A DNA stretch of 64,000 bases from JANLYC01 sp963750495 (GTDB lineage: Bacteria; Actinomycetota; Actinomycetes; Propionibacteriales; Nocardioidaceae), in NCBI GenBank assembly GCA_963750495.1, contig CAVVQV010000008.1, positions 496,001 to 560,000 of the forward strand, read 5' to 3'. A model generated the notes under the pieces. It was given only the letters and a program-made list of their open reading frames with translations, searched no databases and was not told the DNA's origin. Made by a program: the position numbers and the translations under genes. Shown piece by piece: positions 35,108 to 44,777 of the stretch (position 1 is its first letter; each line of letters starts with the position of its first letter).

Positions 35108-36403
35108 TCAGGAACGCAGGTCGATGCCGAGCGAAGCCTGCACGACGTCGGCCATCAAGTCACTGCCTGGACGGGTCGGCAGGTCACTCCCAGGGGACGC
35201 CACGGCTGACCCATGGTCGCGTTCGGAGGCGGCAGCGAGAGCCTCGGCAGCCCACGCGTCGATGACGTCCAGAGCCCTGGGCGCGTCGAGGTCGTCGGCC
35301 AGTGCCGCCCGGACCGCCTGTGCCGCCGCCACGGTCTGCGCACGGTCCGGACCCTCGCGTCGGACGGCATCCATCCACCGGGTGAGTCGTTTGCGGGCGT
35401 CGTCGAGCAGCCCGTCGGTCCAGTCCCAGTCGCTCCGGTAGTGCTGGCTGAGCAGGGCCAGCCGGATCGTCCGTGCATCGACCCCGGACCGGCGCAGCGC
35501 CGACACGAGCACCAGGTTGCCGCGCGACTTCGACATCTTGTGGCCACCCAGGCCGACCATGCCCTGGTGAGCGTAGGTGTGCGCGAACGGACGGTCCGGG
35601 TCAACCGCCTGCGCGTGGCCGGCCGACATCTCGTGGTGCGGGAAGACCAGGTCGGAACCACCGCCCTGCAGGTCCAACGGGGTACCGAGATGGGTGCGGG
35701 CGATCGCTGTGCACTCGACGTGCCAGCCGGGTCGCCCGGTGCCGAACGGTGACTCCCATCCCGGGTCATCGCCTCGCTGCCGCTGCCACACGAGGGCATC
35801 GAGCGGGTCGCGCTTGCCGGGACGGCCCGGATCGCCTCCGCGCTCATCGAAGAGCGGCAGCATCTCGTCACGGCTGAGCCCGGAGACCTCGGCGAAGTGC
35901 GGGTCGGCGGTCACGCTGTAGTAGAGGTCACCGTCGACGTCGTAGAGCGCACCGCGGTCCCGGAGCTCACCGATCAGATCGATGATGATCGGCATCGACT
36001 CGACCGCTCCCGCGAAGACGTCCGGCGGGATCACCGACAGGGCTGCCATGTCCTCGCGGAAGAGCTCGGTCTCGCGCTCCGCGAGCGCGACCCAGTCCTC
36101 TCCGGTCTCCCGCGCCCGGTCCAGCAGCGGGTCGTCGACGTCGGTGACGTTCTGGACGTACCGCACGTCATGGCCGGCCTGCCGCCACGCACGGATGGCC
36201 AGGTCGAAGGTCGTGTAGGTCGCCGCGTGGCCGAGGTGGGTGGCGTCGTACGGCGTGATGCCGCAGACGTACAAGCGGGCCGCGTCAGCCGGGTGGGTTG
36301 CCCTGACCTGGCCGGAGCGCGTGTCGAACAAGGAGAGCTCGGGTGCAGTCCCCAACACGTCGACCGACGGCACAGGAATCGTCGGAGCAGGCCACGCGCG
36401 CAT
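35108..36403 (-). CDS. mshC: Cysteine:glucosaminyl-inositol ligase MshC (mycothiol biosynthesis)
   Basis: 431 residues, class I cysteinyl-tRNA-synthetase-like. LYVCGITPYDATHLGHAATY holds the first zinc Cys and the HIGH-equivalent; GWHVECTAIA and FPHHEMSAGHA supply further zinc ligands; KMSKSRGN is the KMSKS loop. It joins cysteine to GlcN-Ins in an ATP-dependent reaction. Shorter than CysS because the anticodon-binding domain is missing. Start ATG 36403 follows the usual MRAWPAP beginning; the 12-residue extension upstream is rejected. Confidence 0.96.
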   Translation of the reverse strand: MRAWPAPTIPVPSVDVLGTAPELSLFDTRSGQVRATHPADAARLYVCGITPYDATHLGHAATYTTFDLAIRAWRQAGHDVRYVQNVTDVDDPLLDRARETGEDWVALAERETELFREDMAALSVIPPDVFAGAVESMPIIIDLIGELRDRGALYDVDGDLYYSVTADPHFAEVSGLSRDEMLPLFDERGGDPGRPGKRDPLDALVWQRQRGDDPGWESPFGTGRPGWHVECTAIARTHLGTPLDLQGGGSDLVFPHHEMSAGHAQAVDPDRPFAHTYAHQGMVGLGGHKMSKSRGNLVLVSALRRSGVDARTIRLALLSQHYRSDWDWTDGLLDDARKRLTRWMDAVRREGPDRAQTVAAAQAVRAALADDLDAPRALDVIDAWAAEALAAASERDHGSAVASPGSDLPTRPGSDLMADVVQASLGIDLRS

Positions 36404-36453
36404 GGGGCCAGCGTAACGACGCGCACCGAGGACGGTCACCGGCGGGGCGAGCC

Positions 36454-37305
36454 TCAGAAAGCCGGCCAGGGGATCATGGGCCAGTGCCCTTCCGGGCGTG
36501 GCATCACGTCGTCCTGCAGTAGCTTCTCGACGCGGTACGCGAGCGCGTTGACCTCCATCCGGGTCAGGTGGCGGTCGAGGACGTCATCGAGGCCGGCGCG
36601 GCACCGGGCACGCAGCCCGGCCAACATCTCGCGGTCGACGTCCCTGAGCCGCTCACCGGCCCAGCCCCACAGCACCGTCCGCAGCTTCGGCTCCTCGTGG
36701 AACGAGACACCGTGGTCGCAGCCGTAGACCCTGCCGTCGGTGCCGCCGAGCACATGACCGCCCTTGCGGTCGGCGTTGTTGATGACGGCGTCGAACACCG
36801 CCATCGTGCGCAGCCGGTCGTCATCAGCGTGCACGAGCAGGACCGGGCGGTCGTGCTGGTCCTCGGCCTCGAGGACGGCGATCCAGCCTGGGTCCTGGAA
36901 GTCGCTGGGCACCAGGTCGACCAGGTCTAGGTGACCGGTGGCGTCCGAGCGCTCCACGACCTCGACGTCGTCAGCATCGGGGTGGATCCACTGCTGACAC
37001 ATCCCCGTCCCGAACTGACCGTCGCGGAGCACCGTCGGCGGTACGACGCCGAAACCTCCGGCCTCTGAGACCAGCCGGGCCGACACCTCACGGCCGGCCA
37101 GCGTTCCCGAGGGGAAGTCCCACAGCGGCCGCTCCCCCGCTACCGGCTTGTAGATGCAGGCCAGGGCGAGACCGTTGAGGGTGACGCGTCCGAGGAACGA
37201 CGCATTGGAGGCAGCGACCAGCCGGCCCTCTACCTCGAGCTCTCCACGGGTGAGGACCTCGGTGACCGTCGCGTCGTCGAGGGTCTCGTGCTCGTCAGTC
37301 TGCAA
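36454..37305 (-). CDS. SCO1664-family conserved protein
   Basis: 283 residues from TTG 37305. Family features: ASNASFLGRVTLNGLALACIYKPVAGERPLWDF split across an early strand-rich region, VFDAVINNADRKGGHVLGG and YGCDHGVSFHEEPKLR. The NNADRKGGH and DHG motifs resemble the catalytic and metal motifs of PI3/4-kinase-like folds, so a kinase-like activity is plausible but unproved. The start is uncertain: TTG 37305 overlaps the DUF3090 stop by 11 nt and matches the distance to LTRGEL in homologues as I remember them; GTG 37266 is an alternative. Confidence 0.85.
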   Translation of the reverse strand: MQTDEHETLDDATVTEVLTRGELEVEGRLVAASNASFLGRVTLNGLALACIYKPVAGERPLWDFPSGTLAGREVSARLVSEAGGFGVVPPTVLRDGQFGTGMCQQWIHPDADDVEVVERSDATGHLDLVDLVPSDFQDPGWIAVLEAEDQHDRPVLLVHADDDRLRTMAVFDAVINNADRKGGHVLGGTDGRVYGCDHGVSFHEEPKLRTVLWGWAGERLRDVDREMLAGLRARCRAGLDDVLDRHLTRMEVNALAYRVEKLLQDDVMPRPEGHWPMIPWPAF

Positions 37306-37930
37306 TGCGTCGGAACCCGTTGGCGCGTGGGCAGAGATGACCGTCCGGATCCATCGGGTTGCCGCAGAACTGGCACGGCGGCCGGCCGGCGGAGACGACC
37401 GACTGCGCACGCCGGACGAAGGCGCGAGCGTAGGCGGGCTCGAGCTTGACGATCAACACCTCGGAGGCTTCGACCTCGACCTCGACCTCGATCTCGTCAC
37501 CGTCGCCGAGCGCCTCCAGCTCGGTCGGCTCCGAGCCCTCCTCGGAGCTCTCGAAAGCCTCCATGACGACGGCTTCGTCGGTCACCGGGAACATCTCGAT
37601 GACGACGCGGCCCTCTTCGTTGTCCCAGCTCAAGGTGATCGTCCCGACCCGGAACTCCTCCACGATCGGCAGGTCGAGCGGATCCTGGTCACCGATGCCC
37701 ACGGGCGCCACGGCAGGGATCATCGGATCGCCACCACTGCGACGCAGCGCCTCGTCGAGGAGGAGGTCGACGCGCTCGGCGAGCACGGACACCTGTTGCT
37801 TCTCGAGTGCCACGCTGGTGACGCGCGGTCCCTCCCGCGCCTGCAGGAAGAACGTGCGCTGACCGGGCTGCCCGACCGTGCCGGCGACGAATCGGTCCGG
37901 CTGCTCGAAGTTGTGGACGACGATCGACAT
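37295..37930 (-). CDS. DUF3090-family protein with C-terminal zinc-ribbon-like cysteines
   Basis: 211 residues. N-terminal VHNFEQPDRFVAGTVGQPGQ and LQAREGPRVTSVALEKQQV are typical of DUF3090. The C-terminus has CQFCGNPMDPDGHLCPR, three cysteines and a His that could hold a metal. Nearly always found with the SCO1664 and phosphomutase-like genes in actinobacteria, as here; function unknown. Confidence 0.92.
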   Translation of the reverse strand: MSIVVHNFEQPDRFVAGTVGQPGQRTFFLQAREGPRVTSVALEKQQVSVLAERVDLLLDEALRRSGGDPMIPAVAPVGIGDQDPLDLPIVEEFRVGTITLSWDNEEGRVVIEMFPVTDEAVVMEAFESSEEGSEPTELEALGDGDEIEVEVEVEASEVLIVKLEPAYARAFVRRAQSVVSAGRPPCQFCGNPMDPDGHLCPRANGFRRIAD

Positions 37931-37939
37931 ACCGGAAGC

Positions 37940-38641
37940 CTACGACCCCGCGCCGCCGCCCACAGCGGCGTCACTGCTCGCCTTGCTGCGTCGACGGCGT
38001 CGCTTGGGCGGGACCAGTCCGGTGAGGTCGCCGTGCTCGTTGTAGCGCACGACGAACGGGCGCAACGGGGTGTAGCTGATCACCGAGACCGACGCGGGGT
38101 CGACCACGACCCGCTGGAAGTTGTCGAGGTGGGTCCCCAGCGCCTCTGCCACGATCGCCTTGATCACGTCGCCGTGGCTCACCGCCACCCACAGCGCGTC
38201 CGGTCCGTGCTCTTCAGTCAGCCGCCGATCCCAGTCGCGTACGGCGTCGACGCCGCGGGCCTGCATCGCACGCATCGACTCCCCGCCCGGAAACGTGACC
38301 CCGCTGGGATGGCTCTGCACGCTCTTCCAGAGCGGGTCCTTGGCCAGCTTCTTCAGCTCCTGTCCCGTCCAGTCGCCATAGCCGCACTCGGTGAGCCGCT
38401 CGTCGGTCAGGATCTCGAGGTCGTCGCTGCGCGCCCCCGCGATCGCCTCGGCGGTGAGCACGCAGCGCTCCATGGGGCTGGTCACGATGACGCGGATGGG
38501 GAGGGTGGCGATGCGGGCGCCGGTCGACTGGGCCTGCTCCTTGCCGACGTCGTCGAGGAGAACCCCCGGCGCGCGGCCGGCCAGTACTCCGCTGCTGTTC
38601 GCCGCAGAGCGGCCGTGTCGCACGAGCAGAACGGTCGCCAT
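37940..38641 (-). CDS. Histidine phosphatase (MSMEG_4193-type phosphomutase-like)
   Basis: 233 residues. The LVRHGRSAAN motif contains the phosphoryl-accepting His; the second catalytic His is in VAVSHGDVIKAIVAEAL. A basic Lys/Arg-rich stretch (KRRRRRSK) lies near the C-terminus. First gene of the phosphatase, DUF3090, SCO1664 and mshC run on the minus strand. ATG 38641 chosen; GTG 38647 two codons upstream is possible. Confidence 0.92.
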   Translation of the reverse strand: MATVLLVRHGRSAANSSGVLAGRAPGVLLDDVGKEQAQSTGARIATLPIRVIVTSPMERCVLTAEAIAGARSDDLEILTDERLTECGYGDWTGQELKKLAKDPLWKSVQSHPSGVTFPGGESMRAMQARGVDAVRDWDRRLTEEHGPDALWVAVSHGDVIKAIVAEALGTHLDNFQRVVVDPASVSVISYTPLRPFVVRYNEHGDLTGLVPPKRRRRRSKASSDAAVGGGAGS

Positions 38642-38668
38642 GCGCACAGCCTAGGTCCACAATGAAGC

Positions 38669-39652
38669 GTGATCGTCGACTGCGCCCTCTATCGCGACGG
38701 CAGACGTGTCGCCCTCGATGACAACGGGCGCGACATCGCCAGTGCCTACGCACGGACCGACCTGGCAGACACCGACTTCGTCTGGGTCGGGCTGTTCGAG
38801 CCCAGCAAGGACGAGATGACCAAGGTGGCCGACGTGTTCGGCCTGCACCCACTCGCCGTTGAGGACGCCGTCGTCGCCCACCAGCGACCGAAGCTCGAGC
38901 GGTACGGCGACGCGTTGTTCATGGTCCTGAAGACGATCTGGTACGTCGACGCCAACGACGCGGTCGAGACCGGTGAGATCGCGGTCTTCGTCGGGGACGA
39001 CTACGTGGTCACGGTGCGGCACGGCGAGGGCTCAGAGCTGGGCGTCGCGAGACGTGACCTCGAGGAGCACACAGAGGTGCTCGGTCACGGGCCCTACGCC
39101 GTGCTGTACAGCGTGTGCGACCGCGTGGTCGACGCCTACGAGAACGTCGCAGCCGAGCTCGAGACCGACGTCGACGAGACCGAGCTCTCGGTGTTCTCCG
39201 ACAACCGCAGCAGTGACGCGCACCGGATCTACACCCTCAAGCGAGAGCTGGCGGAGTTCCGGCGGGCAGTCGCTCCCCTGCGTGAGCCCATGACGAGGTT
39301 CGCGCACTGCCAGGTGAGCGGCATGCCCGAGGCCGCGGCGGCGTTCTTCCGCGACGTGGCGGATCACACCCTGCGCGTCTACGAGCAGCTCGAGAACCTC
39401 GACTCGTTGCTGTCGAGCGCCCACGACGCTCTGATGGCACAGATCTCGGTACGCCAGAACGACGACATGCGCAAGATCTCTGCCTGGGTCGCGATGGCCG
39501 CCGTGCCCACGATGATCGCGGGCATCTACGGCATGAACTTCGACCACATGCCGGAACTACGCGCGACCTACGGCTACCCGCTCGTGCTCGCGTTGATGGC
39601 GCTGATCTGTGCCCTGCTGTTCCGGCTGTTCAAGAAGTCGGGCTGGCTCTGA
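38669..39652 (+). CDS. corA: CorA-type magnesium/cobalt transporter
   Basis: 327 residues. Long cytoplasmic N-terminal domain with the coiled ELAEFRRAVAPL helix, then two membrane helices near the C-terminus with the channel signature GIYGMNF between them and a basic KKSGWL end. Forms a pentameric divalent-cation channel. Start GTG 38669, divergent from the phosphatase gene with 27 nt between. Confidence 0.94.
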   Translation: MIVDCALYRDGRRVALDDNGRDIASAYARTDLADTDFVWVGLFEPSKDEMTKVADVFGLHPLAVEDAVVAHQRPKLERYGDALFMVLKTIWYVDANDAVETGEIAVFVGDDYVVTVRHGEGSELGVARRDLEEHTEVLGHGPYAVLYSVCDRVVDAYENVAAELETDVDETELSVFSDNRSSDAHRIYTLKRELAEFRRAVAPLREPMTRFAHCQVSGMPEAAAAFFRDVADHTLRVYEQLENLDSLLSSAHDALMAQISVRQNDDMRKISAWVAMAAVPTMIAGIYGMNFDHMPELRATYGYPLVLALMALICALLFRLFKKSGWL

Positions 39653-39704
39653 CTCCATCCGTCGTCAGGACGATTCTGACCCGGTGGGGGCGAAGGTCCG
39701 GGGC

Positions 39705-40532
39705 TCAGGTCGGGGAGATCGAGTTCGTCGCCAGCAGCACCATGAGGACGAGACCGAGAGCCACCCGGTAGGGCACGAACCACGTGATCGAGTGGCCGGC
39801 GACGAACTTCAGCAGCCAGGCAACCGAGGCGTACGCCACCACGAAGCTCACGAAGGTGGCGATCAACGTCGAGGTCAAGGAGATGTCGCCGCCCAAGGCG
39901 CTCGGCAGCTCCTTGATCCCGGCCCCGACGAGCGCCGGGATCGACAGGAAGAACGACATCCTGGTCGCCGTCACGCGATCGAGGCCGGTGAACAGTCCCG
40001 CGGAGATCGTCGCACCCGAGCGGGAGACGCCGGGGATCAGCGACACGCACTGGACCACGCCGATGATGATGGCGTCGCGCATCGTGACCTCGGACTCGTG
40101 GCGGGTCTGCCTCCCGACCCGCTCGGCGAGCACCATGACCACGCTCCAGCCGATGAGCGCCCCGGCGACCCACCACAGGTTGCGCAGCGGCCCGGTGATG
40201 AGGTTCTGCCCGGCCAGTCCTGCGATCACGACCGGGATGGTGCCGACGATGACGTACCAACCCATCCGGTAGTCGAGCGTGTCGCGAACCTCAGGCTGCC
40301 TGATCCCACGGAACCAGGAGGTGGTGATCTGCCAGATGTCGCGCCAGAAGAACAGGATCACTGCGAGGATCGCGCCCATCTGGATCACCACCGTGAAACC
40401 GGTGACGTCGTCGCTGTCGATCGGCAAGCCGAGGATCTTCTCCATGATCGTCAGATGGCCGGTGCTCGACACGGGGAGGAACTCGGTGAGTCCCTCGACG
40501 ATGCCGAGGATGATCGCTTCCAGGAAGTCCAC
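39705..40532 (-). CDS. uppP: Undecaprenyl-diphosphatase UppP (BacA)
   Basis: 275 residues, about eight hydrophobic helices. Both catalytic motifs are intact: EGLTEFLPVSSTGHL near the N-terminus and GVSRSGATI in the C-terminal half. It dephosphorylates undecaprenyl diphosphate for cell-wall lipid recycling and contributes to bacitracin tolerance. Starts 5 nt after the LLM oxidoreductase stop, so probably co-transcribed. Confidence 0.96.
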   Translation of the reverse strand: MDFLEAIILGIVEGLTEFLPVSSTGHLTIMEKILGLPIDSDDVTGFTVVIQMGAILAVILFFWRDIWQITTSWFRGIRQPEVRDTLDYRMGWYVIVGTIPVVIAGLAGQNLITGPLRNLWWVAGALIGWSVVMVLAERVGRQTRHESEVTMRDAIIIGVVQCVSLIPGVSRSGATISAGLFTGLDRVTATRMSFFLSIPALVGAGIKELPSALGGDISLTSTLIATFVSFVVAYASVAWLLKFVAGHSITWFVPYRVALGLVLMVLLATNSISPT

Positions 40533-40537
40533 GGGCG

Positions 40538-41599
40538 TCAGTCTGCTAGACCGGCGACGTCGAGGGCCTCGGAAACCTCGCGAAGAGTGTGAATTCTCAT
40601 GGAATGCTCAGGGGCGACCGCCGAGACGGTCAGGGTGGTCACCCCGGCCTCGGCGAACGCGTGCAGCCGCTCGACGATGCGCTCCGGTGGTCCGAGCAGC
40701 GAGGTCTGGTCGATGAAGTCCACGGGGACGGCGGCCATCGCCTCCCGGTGCTTCCGGTCCAGGTAGAGGTCCTGGACCAGGGCTGCCTCCTGCTCGAAGC
40801 CCATCCGCCGGGCCAGCTGGTTGTAGAAGTTCTGGTCGCGGGAACCCATCCCGCCGACGTACAGCGCGGCGTACGGGCGCAGCGGGTCTGCGCAGGCGGC
40901 GACGTCGGGCCCGATCGACACCGGGACCGTAGCGGCCACGTCGAAGGGTGTACCGCTGCGACCGGCAGCCGCCCGGCCGATGTCCACGTGCGCGAACGAG
41001 TCGGCTGCGTGCTCGGGCGAGAAGAAGATCGCCAGCCAGCCGTCGGCAATCTCACCGACGAGCTCGAGGTTCTTCGGCCCGATGGCCGCCAGGTAGAGCG
41101 GGATCCGGTCGCGAGGCGGCTGGATCGCCAGCTTGAGCGGCTTGCCGGGCCCGTCCGGCAACGGCAGCGTGAAGAACTTCCCCTCGTGAGCCACCGTCTG
41201 GCGCGCCAGCGCCTGTTCGACGATCTCGACGTACTCGCGGGTGCGTGCCAGTGGCTTGTCGAAGCGAACTCCGTGCCAGCCCTCGGACACCTGCGGACCG
41301 GAGACGCCGAGGCCGAGCCGGAACCGACCCCCGCTCAACACGTCGAGGGTGGCCGCCGTCATGGCGGTCATCGCCGGGGTGCGAGCGGGTATCTGCATCA
41401 CGGCCGCTCCGAGTCCGATGCGGTCGGTCTGCGCGGCGAGGAAGGCCAGCACGGTGGCGGCGTCCGAGCCATAGGCCTCCGCGGTCCAGACCACCGAGTA
41501 GCCGAGCCGCTCGGCCTCCTGCGCGAGGGCCACGACCTCGTGCGTCGCGTTGGCCGGGCCGCTGCCGAGGACGTAGCCCAGGCTCAGTGCGAGTTTCAT
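40538..41599 (-). CDS. LLM-class F420-dependent oxidoreductase
   Basis: 353 residues, luciferase-like TIM barrel. EAERLGYSVVWTAEAYGSD near the N-terminus, TLDVLSGGRFRLGLGVSG and IYL-type LYLAAIGPKNLELVGEIADGW are the family motifs of F420-using members. Physiological substrate unknown. Transcribed towards uppP and divergent from the aldo/keto reductase. Confidence 0.9.
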   Translation of the reverse strand: MKLALSLGYVLGSGPANATHEVVALAQEAERLGYSVVWTAEAYGSDAATVLAFLAAQTDRIGLGAAVMQIPARTPAMTAMTAATLDVLSGGRFRLGLGVSGPQVSEGWHGVRFDKPLARTREYVEIVEQALARQTVAHEGKFFTLPLPDGPGKPLKLAIQPPRDRIPLYLAAIGPKNLELVGEIADGWLAIFFSPEHAADSFAHVDIGRAAAGRSGTPFDVAATVPVSIGPDVAACADPLRPYAALYVGGMGSRDQNFYNQLARRMGFEQEAALVQDLYLDRKHREAMAAVPVDFIDQTSLLGPPERIVERLHAFAEAGVTTLTVSAVAPEHSMRIHTLREVSEALDVAGLAD

Positions 41600-41684
41600 C
41601 GGCGACAGGCTATCGCCGTCCCCGGTCCGGGTGTCGCCGGCTCAGGCGGCAGATCGGACGCGTCCGTGCATTACCCTTCCACGC

Positions 41685-42653
41685 GTGAAGCACCGCTATC
41701 TCGGCACGACCGGCCTGAAGGTGTCCCGCCTCGGACTCGGCACCATGTTGTGGGGGACCGAGACCGACGAACACGACGCCGGCGACCAGCTCCGGCTGTT
41801 CGTCGAGGCCGGCGGCAGCCTCGTGGACACCGCCGCCGGCTACGGCAACGGCGCCAGCGAGTCCGTGCTGGGCACGTTGCTGGGCAAGGTGGCCGACCGC
41901 GACAGCGTCGTGCTGGCCACGAAGGGCGGCATCGGCCGGCCGCACGGTGAACGCGTGGTCGACGTGTCGCGCGGCGGGTTGCTGCGAGACCTCGATGGGT
42001 CGCTTCGTCGGCTCGGCGTCGAGTACGTCGACCTGTGGCAGGTCCATACGTGGTCTGACGACGTGCCCCTCGACGAGACGTTGAGCGCCGTCGACGCGGC
42101 CGTCGCGAGCGGCCGGGCCCGGTACGCCGGGATCTCCAACTACTCCGGCTGGCAGACGGCACAGGCAGCCACCCACCAGCTGGCCGCGGCCGGACGTGCC
42201 CGGCTGGCGTCCACCCAGATGGAGTACTCGCTCCTCCAGCGCGGGATCGAGCGGGAGGTGATCCCCGCCGCCCACGCCCTCGGGATGGGCGTCCTGTGCT
42301 GGTCACCGCTCGGGCGCGGAGTGCTCACGGGCAAGTACCGCACCGGCGTTCCGGCGGACTCGCGGGCCGCGTCACCCGCCTTCGAGCGGTATGTCGGCGA
42401 GCACCTCAACCCGCAGGCGGCCCAGATCGTCGAGGCAGTCTGCCGGGCGGCTGAGGGCCTCGAGCTGTCGCCCGCCGAGGTAGCGCTGGCCTGGGTGCGC
42501 GACCAGCCCGGGGTGGCCGCACCGATCGTGGGCGCGCGGAATGCCGAGCAGCTGGCCGGCTCTCTCACGGTCGAGGCAGTGAGCCTGCCGGATGAGATCG
42601 TCGACGCGCTGGACGACGTGTCGGCCCCCCAGCTGGGCTACCCGGAGATCTGA
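41685..42653 (+). CDS. Aldo/keto reductase
   Basis: 322 residues. N-terminal GLKVSRLGLGTMLWG, the catalytic Asp/Tyr segment VDTAAGYGNGASESVLG, KGGIG lysine region, and the NADPH site SPLGRGVLTGKYR and GARNAEQL at the C-terminus are all present. Reduces carbonyl groups with NADPH; substrate unknown. GTG 41685. Converges on the GH15 gene with a 16 nt overlap of coding sequence. Confidence 0.93.
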   Translation: MKHRYLGTTGLKVSRLGLGTMLWGTETDEHDAGDQLRLFVEAGGSLVDTAAGYGNGASESVLGTLLGKVADRDSVVLATKGGIGRPHGERVVDVSRGGLLRDLDGSLRRLGVEYVDLWQVHTWSDDVPLDETLSAVDAAVASGRARYAGISNYSGWQTAQAATHQLAAAGRARLASTQMEYSLLQRGIEREVIPAAHALGMGVLCWSPLGRGVLTGKYRTGVPADSRAASPAFERYVGEHLNPQAAQIVEAVCRAAEGLELSPAEVALAWVRDQPGVAAPIVGARNAEQLAGSLTVEAVSLPDEIVDALDDVSAPQLGYPEI

Positions 42654-44443
42654 CCCCGGCCCGCAGTCCGCTCGCCGTCCGAGAGGGCGATGGCGGCACC
42701 GACCAGGGCCAGGTGTGAGAACGCCTGCGGGAAGTTCCCGACCATTCGCTCGCGGATGGGGTCGTACTCCTCCGAGAGCAGACCGACGTCGTTGGTCCGC
42801 GCGAGCAGCCGGTCCATCAGTGCCCGGGCGTCGTCGACCCGACCAGCACGTGCCAGGGCCGACACGAGCCAGTAGGAGCAGGCCAGGAACGGGTGCTCGT
42901 CACCTGCCAGGCCGTCGACCCCGGTCTGGGTCTGATAGCGCAGGACAAGGCCATCTCGCATCAGGTCTTGCTCGACCGCCTTGATCGTCCCGAGCACCCG
43001 GGGGTCGTCACACGGCAGGAAGCCGACCAGCGGAATCAGCAGCAGGGCGGCGTCGACGTCCTTGGTCTCACTGTGCTGGACGAAGGTGCCGCGTTGTTCG
43101 TCGTACCCCTCCGTGAGGATCCGTTCACGCACATCGTCGCGGATCGCCTTCCAGTGCTCGACCGGCCCCTTGAGCCCATGGTCTTCCACGCCCTTGACCA
43201 TGCGGTCGAACGCGACCCACACCATGAGCCGCGAGTGGGTGAAGTGTCGACGGGGTCCACGGATCTCCCACAAGCCGTTGTCGGGCTCGTCCCAGTGCTT
43301 GGCCAGCTCGTTGACCAGGGTGCACTGCAGGGACCACGAGTGACGCGTCTCCTTCACACCATGCTGACGAGCCAGCTCGAGGGCGGCGAGGACCTCGCCG
43401 AAGATGTCGGTCTGCCGCTGGTCGACCGCGGCGTTGCCCACCCGGACCGGACGCGAGTCGGCGTAGCCGGGGAGATGGTCGAGCTCGCGCTCGGGCAGCT
43501 CACGCGCACCGTCCACGGCGTACATGATCTGCATGTCCTGGGGATCTCCGGCGATGGCCCGCAGCAGCCAGTCGCGCCACAACCTCGACTCGTTGCTGTA
43601 GCCGGCGGCGAGGAGCGCCTCGAGGGTGAGCGAGGCGTCGCGCAGCCAGCAGAACCGGTAGTCCCAGTTACGGCCGCCGCCGAAGTCCTCGGGCAGCGAC
43701 GTGGTCGGGGCTGCCACGATGCCGCCCGTTTCGGCGTGCGTCAGGACGCGCAGCACGAGCAACGAGCGGATCACCACCTCCTCGTACGGGCCTTGGTAGC
43801 TGCACTGCGACGCCCAACGCTCGGACAGCGCACAGGTCTCCCTGATGCGCTGGTCGATGTTGAGCATCGTCGGGATCGGCTTGTAGGACTTGAACCAGGT
43901 GGTCGAGAACAGCAGCTCGTCACCCGCGTGCACGTCGAAGGTGTCACCGTGCCTGCCGTCCACGGCCAGCGGCAGCCGGCTCCCGCGCAGGACCAGCATG
44001 TCCGGGCCGGCGATGGCCGAGATCAGCTCGAGCCCTTCGCTGTCCTTGCGTCGCGTCACCCAGGGCCGGACCTTGCCGTACCCGAAGCGCGCGATCCACT
44101 CGTGCGTCATCTCGACCGTGCCGCTGACGCCCTCGACCCTGCGGACGACATCAGCCCGGCCATCATCGATCGGCATGACGTCGGTGACGCGGACCGTGCC
44201 GGTCTCGGTCTCGTGCGTGGTCTCGAGGACGAACGTGTTGCCGACGTACCGCCGGGTCGTCGTGGCCGGCTGCGTGGGTCCGAGCAGCCACCGGCCGTTC
44301 GCCGGCTCGCCCAGGAGAGCGGCGAAGCAGGCCGGTGAGTCGAAGCGCGGCAGGCAGAGCCAGTCGATCGAGCCGTCGCGTCCGACGAGAGCGCAGGTGC
44401 CGAGATCACCGAGAAGTGCATAGTCCTCGATCGGAAGAGCCAT
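42638..44443 (-). CDS. GH15-family glycoside hydrolase (glucoamylase/trehalase-like)
   Basis: 601 residues. N-terminal beta-sandwich with LGDLGTCALVGRDGSIDWLCLP, then an (alpha/alpha)6 barrel with GGRNWDYRFCWLRDAS and the downstream QTDIFGEVLAALELA motif. No signal peptide, so it works in the cytosol. Actinobacterial proteins with this layout include trehalases of family GH15, and trehalose is a plausible substrate, but glucoamylase activity cannot be excluded. Confidence 0.92.
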   Translation of the reverse strand: MALPIEDYALLGDLGTCALVGRDGSIDWLCLPRFDSPACFAALLGEPANGRWLLGPTQPATTTRRYVGNTFVLETTHETETGTVRVTDVMPIDDGRADVVRRVEGVSGTVEMTHEWIARFGYGKVRPWVTRRKDSEGLELISAIAGPDMLVLRGSRLPLAVDGRHGDTFDVHAGDELLFSTTWFKSYKPIPTMLNIDQRIRETCALSERWASQCSYQGPYEEVVIRSLLVLRVLTHAETGGIVAAPTTSLPEDFGGGRNWDYRFCWLRDASLTLEALLAAGYSNESRLWRDWLLRAIAGDPQDMQIMYAVDGARELPERELDHLPGYADSRPVRVGNAAVDQRQTDIFGEVLAALELARQHGVKETRHSWSLQCTLVNELAKHWDEPDNGLWEIRGPRRHFTHSRLMVWVAFDRMVKGVEDHGLKGPVEHWKAIRDDVRERILTEGYDEQRGTFVQHSETKDVDAALLLIPLVGFLPCDDPRVLGTIKAVEQDLMRDGLVLRYQTQTGVDGLAGDEHPFLACSYWLVSALARAGRVDDARALMDRLLARTNDVGLLSEEYDPIRERMVGNFPQAFSHLALVGAAIALSDGERTAGRGQISG

Positions 44444-44499
44444 GATTCGAAGGCTAGCCCGATCGTAGGAACGACCCGGTAGGGGTCACCGACTTCTGT

Positions 44500-44519
44500 G
44501 GATCCCGTCCCCGGGATCC
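44500..44519. repeat. Perfect inverted repeat in the GH15/small-gene intergenic region
   Basis: GGATCCCG and CGGGATCC (8-bp arms) flank a 4-nt loop. It lies 57 nt upstream of the GH15 start and 17 nt upstream of the plus-strand small gene, where a shared regulator or a leader hairpin could act. Confidence 0.55.
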
Positions 44520-44535
44520 TGGGCGTCGTGTCACG

Positions 44536-44751
44536 ATGGAGGCGATGGAGTACGAGTTCCAGCGTTTCTCGCTCCCGCGGACCATCTCGCGTTCCGCGGT
44601 ACGACGCCTGCTGATCGACCACGCGGAGTACGGCGGCTGGGAGCTCGCCCGGTTACGCCTCTTCCCCGACGGCTCTCGCCGGGTGGAGCTGCGCCGCAAG
44701 ATCATCCGCGTCCGCTCCACCCTCGGCAGCACCTTCCACCCCTACGTCTGA
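44536..44751 (+). CDS. Small DUF5703-like protein
   Basis: 71 residues, very basic. EYEFQRFSLPR, LLIDHAEYGGWELARLRLFPDGSRRVELRRKI and a short tail match the small actinobacterial DUF5703 proteins as I remember them. The ARLRLF/RRVELRRK strands suggest a nucleic-acid- or protein-binding beta structure, but no function is known. Start ATG 44536 or ATG 44545. Its last codons and stop are duplicated immediately downstream. Confidence 0.78.
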   Translation: MEAMEYEFQRFSLPRTISRSAVRRLLIDHAEYGGWELARLRLFPDGSRRVELRRKIIRVRSTLGSTFHPYV

Positions 44752-44777
44752 CCTCCCACCCCTACGTCTGACCTCCC
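44741..44777 (+). repeat. 20-bp tandem duplication covering the end of the small gene
   Basis: CCTACGTCTGACCTCCCACC (44741-44760) repeats at 44761-44777 with the last bases changed, and CTCTGACCTCCCCC follows. The unit includes the TGA stop, so the gene end has been copied two or three times, probably by slippage. Confidence 0.7.
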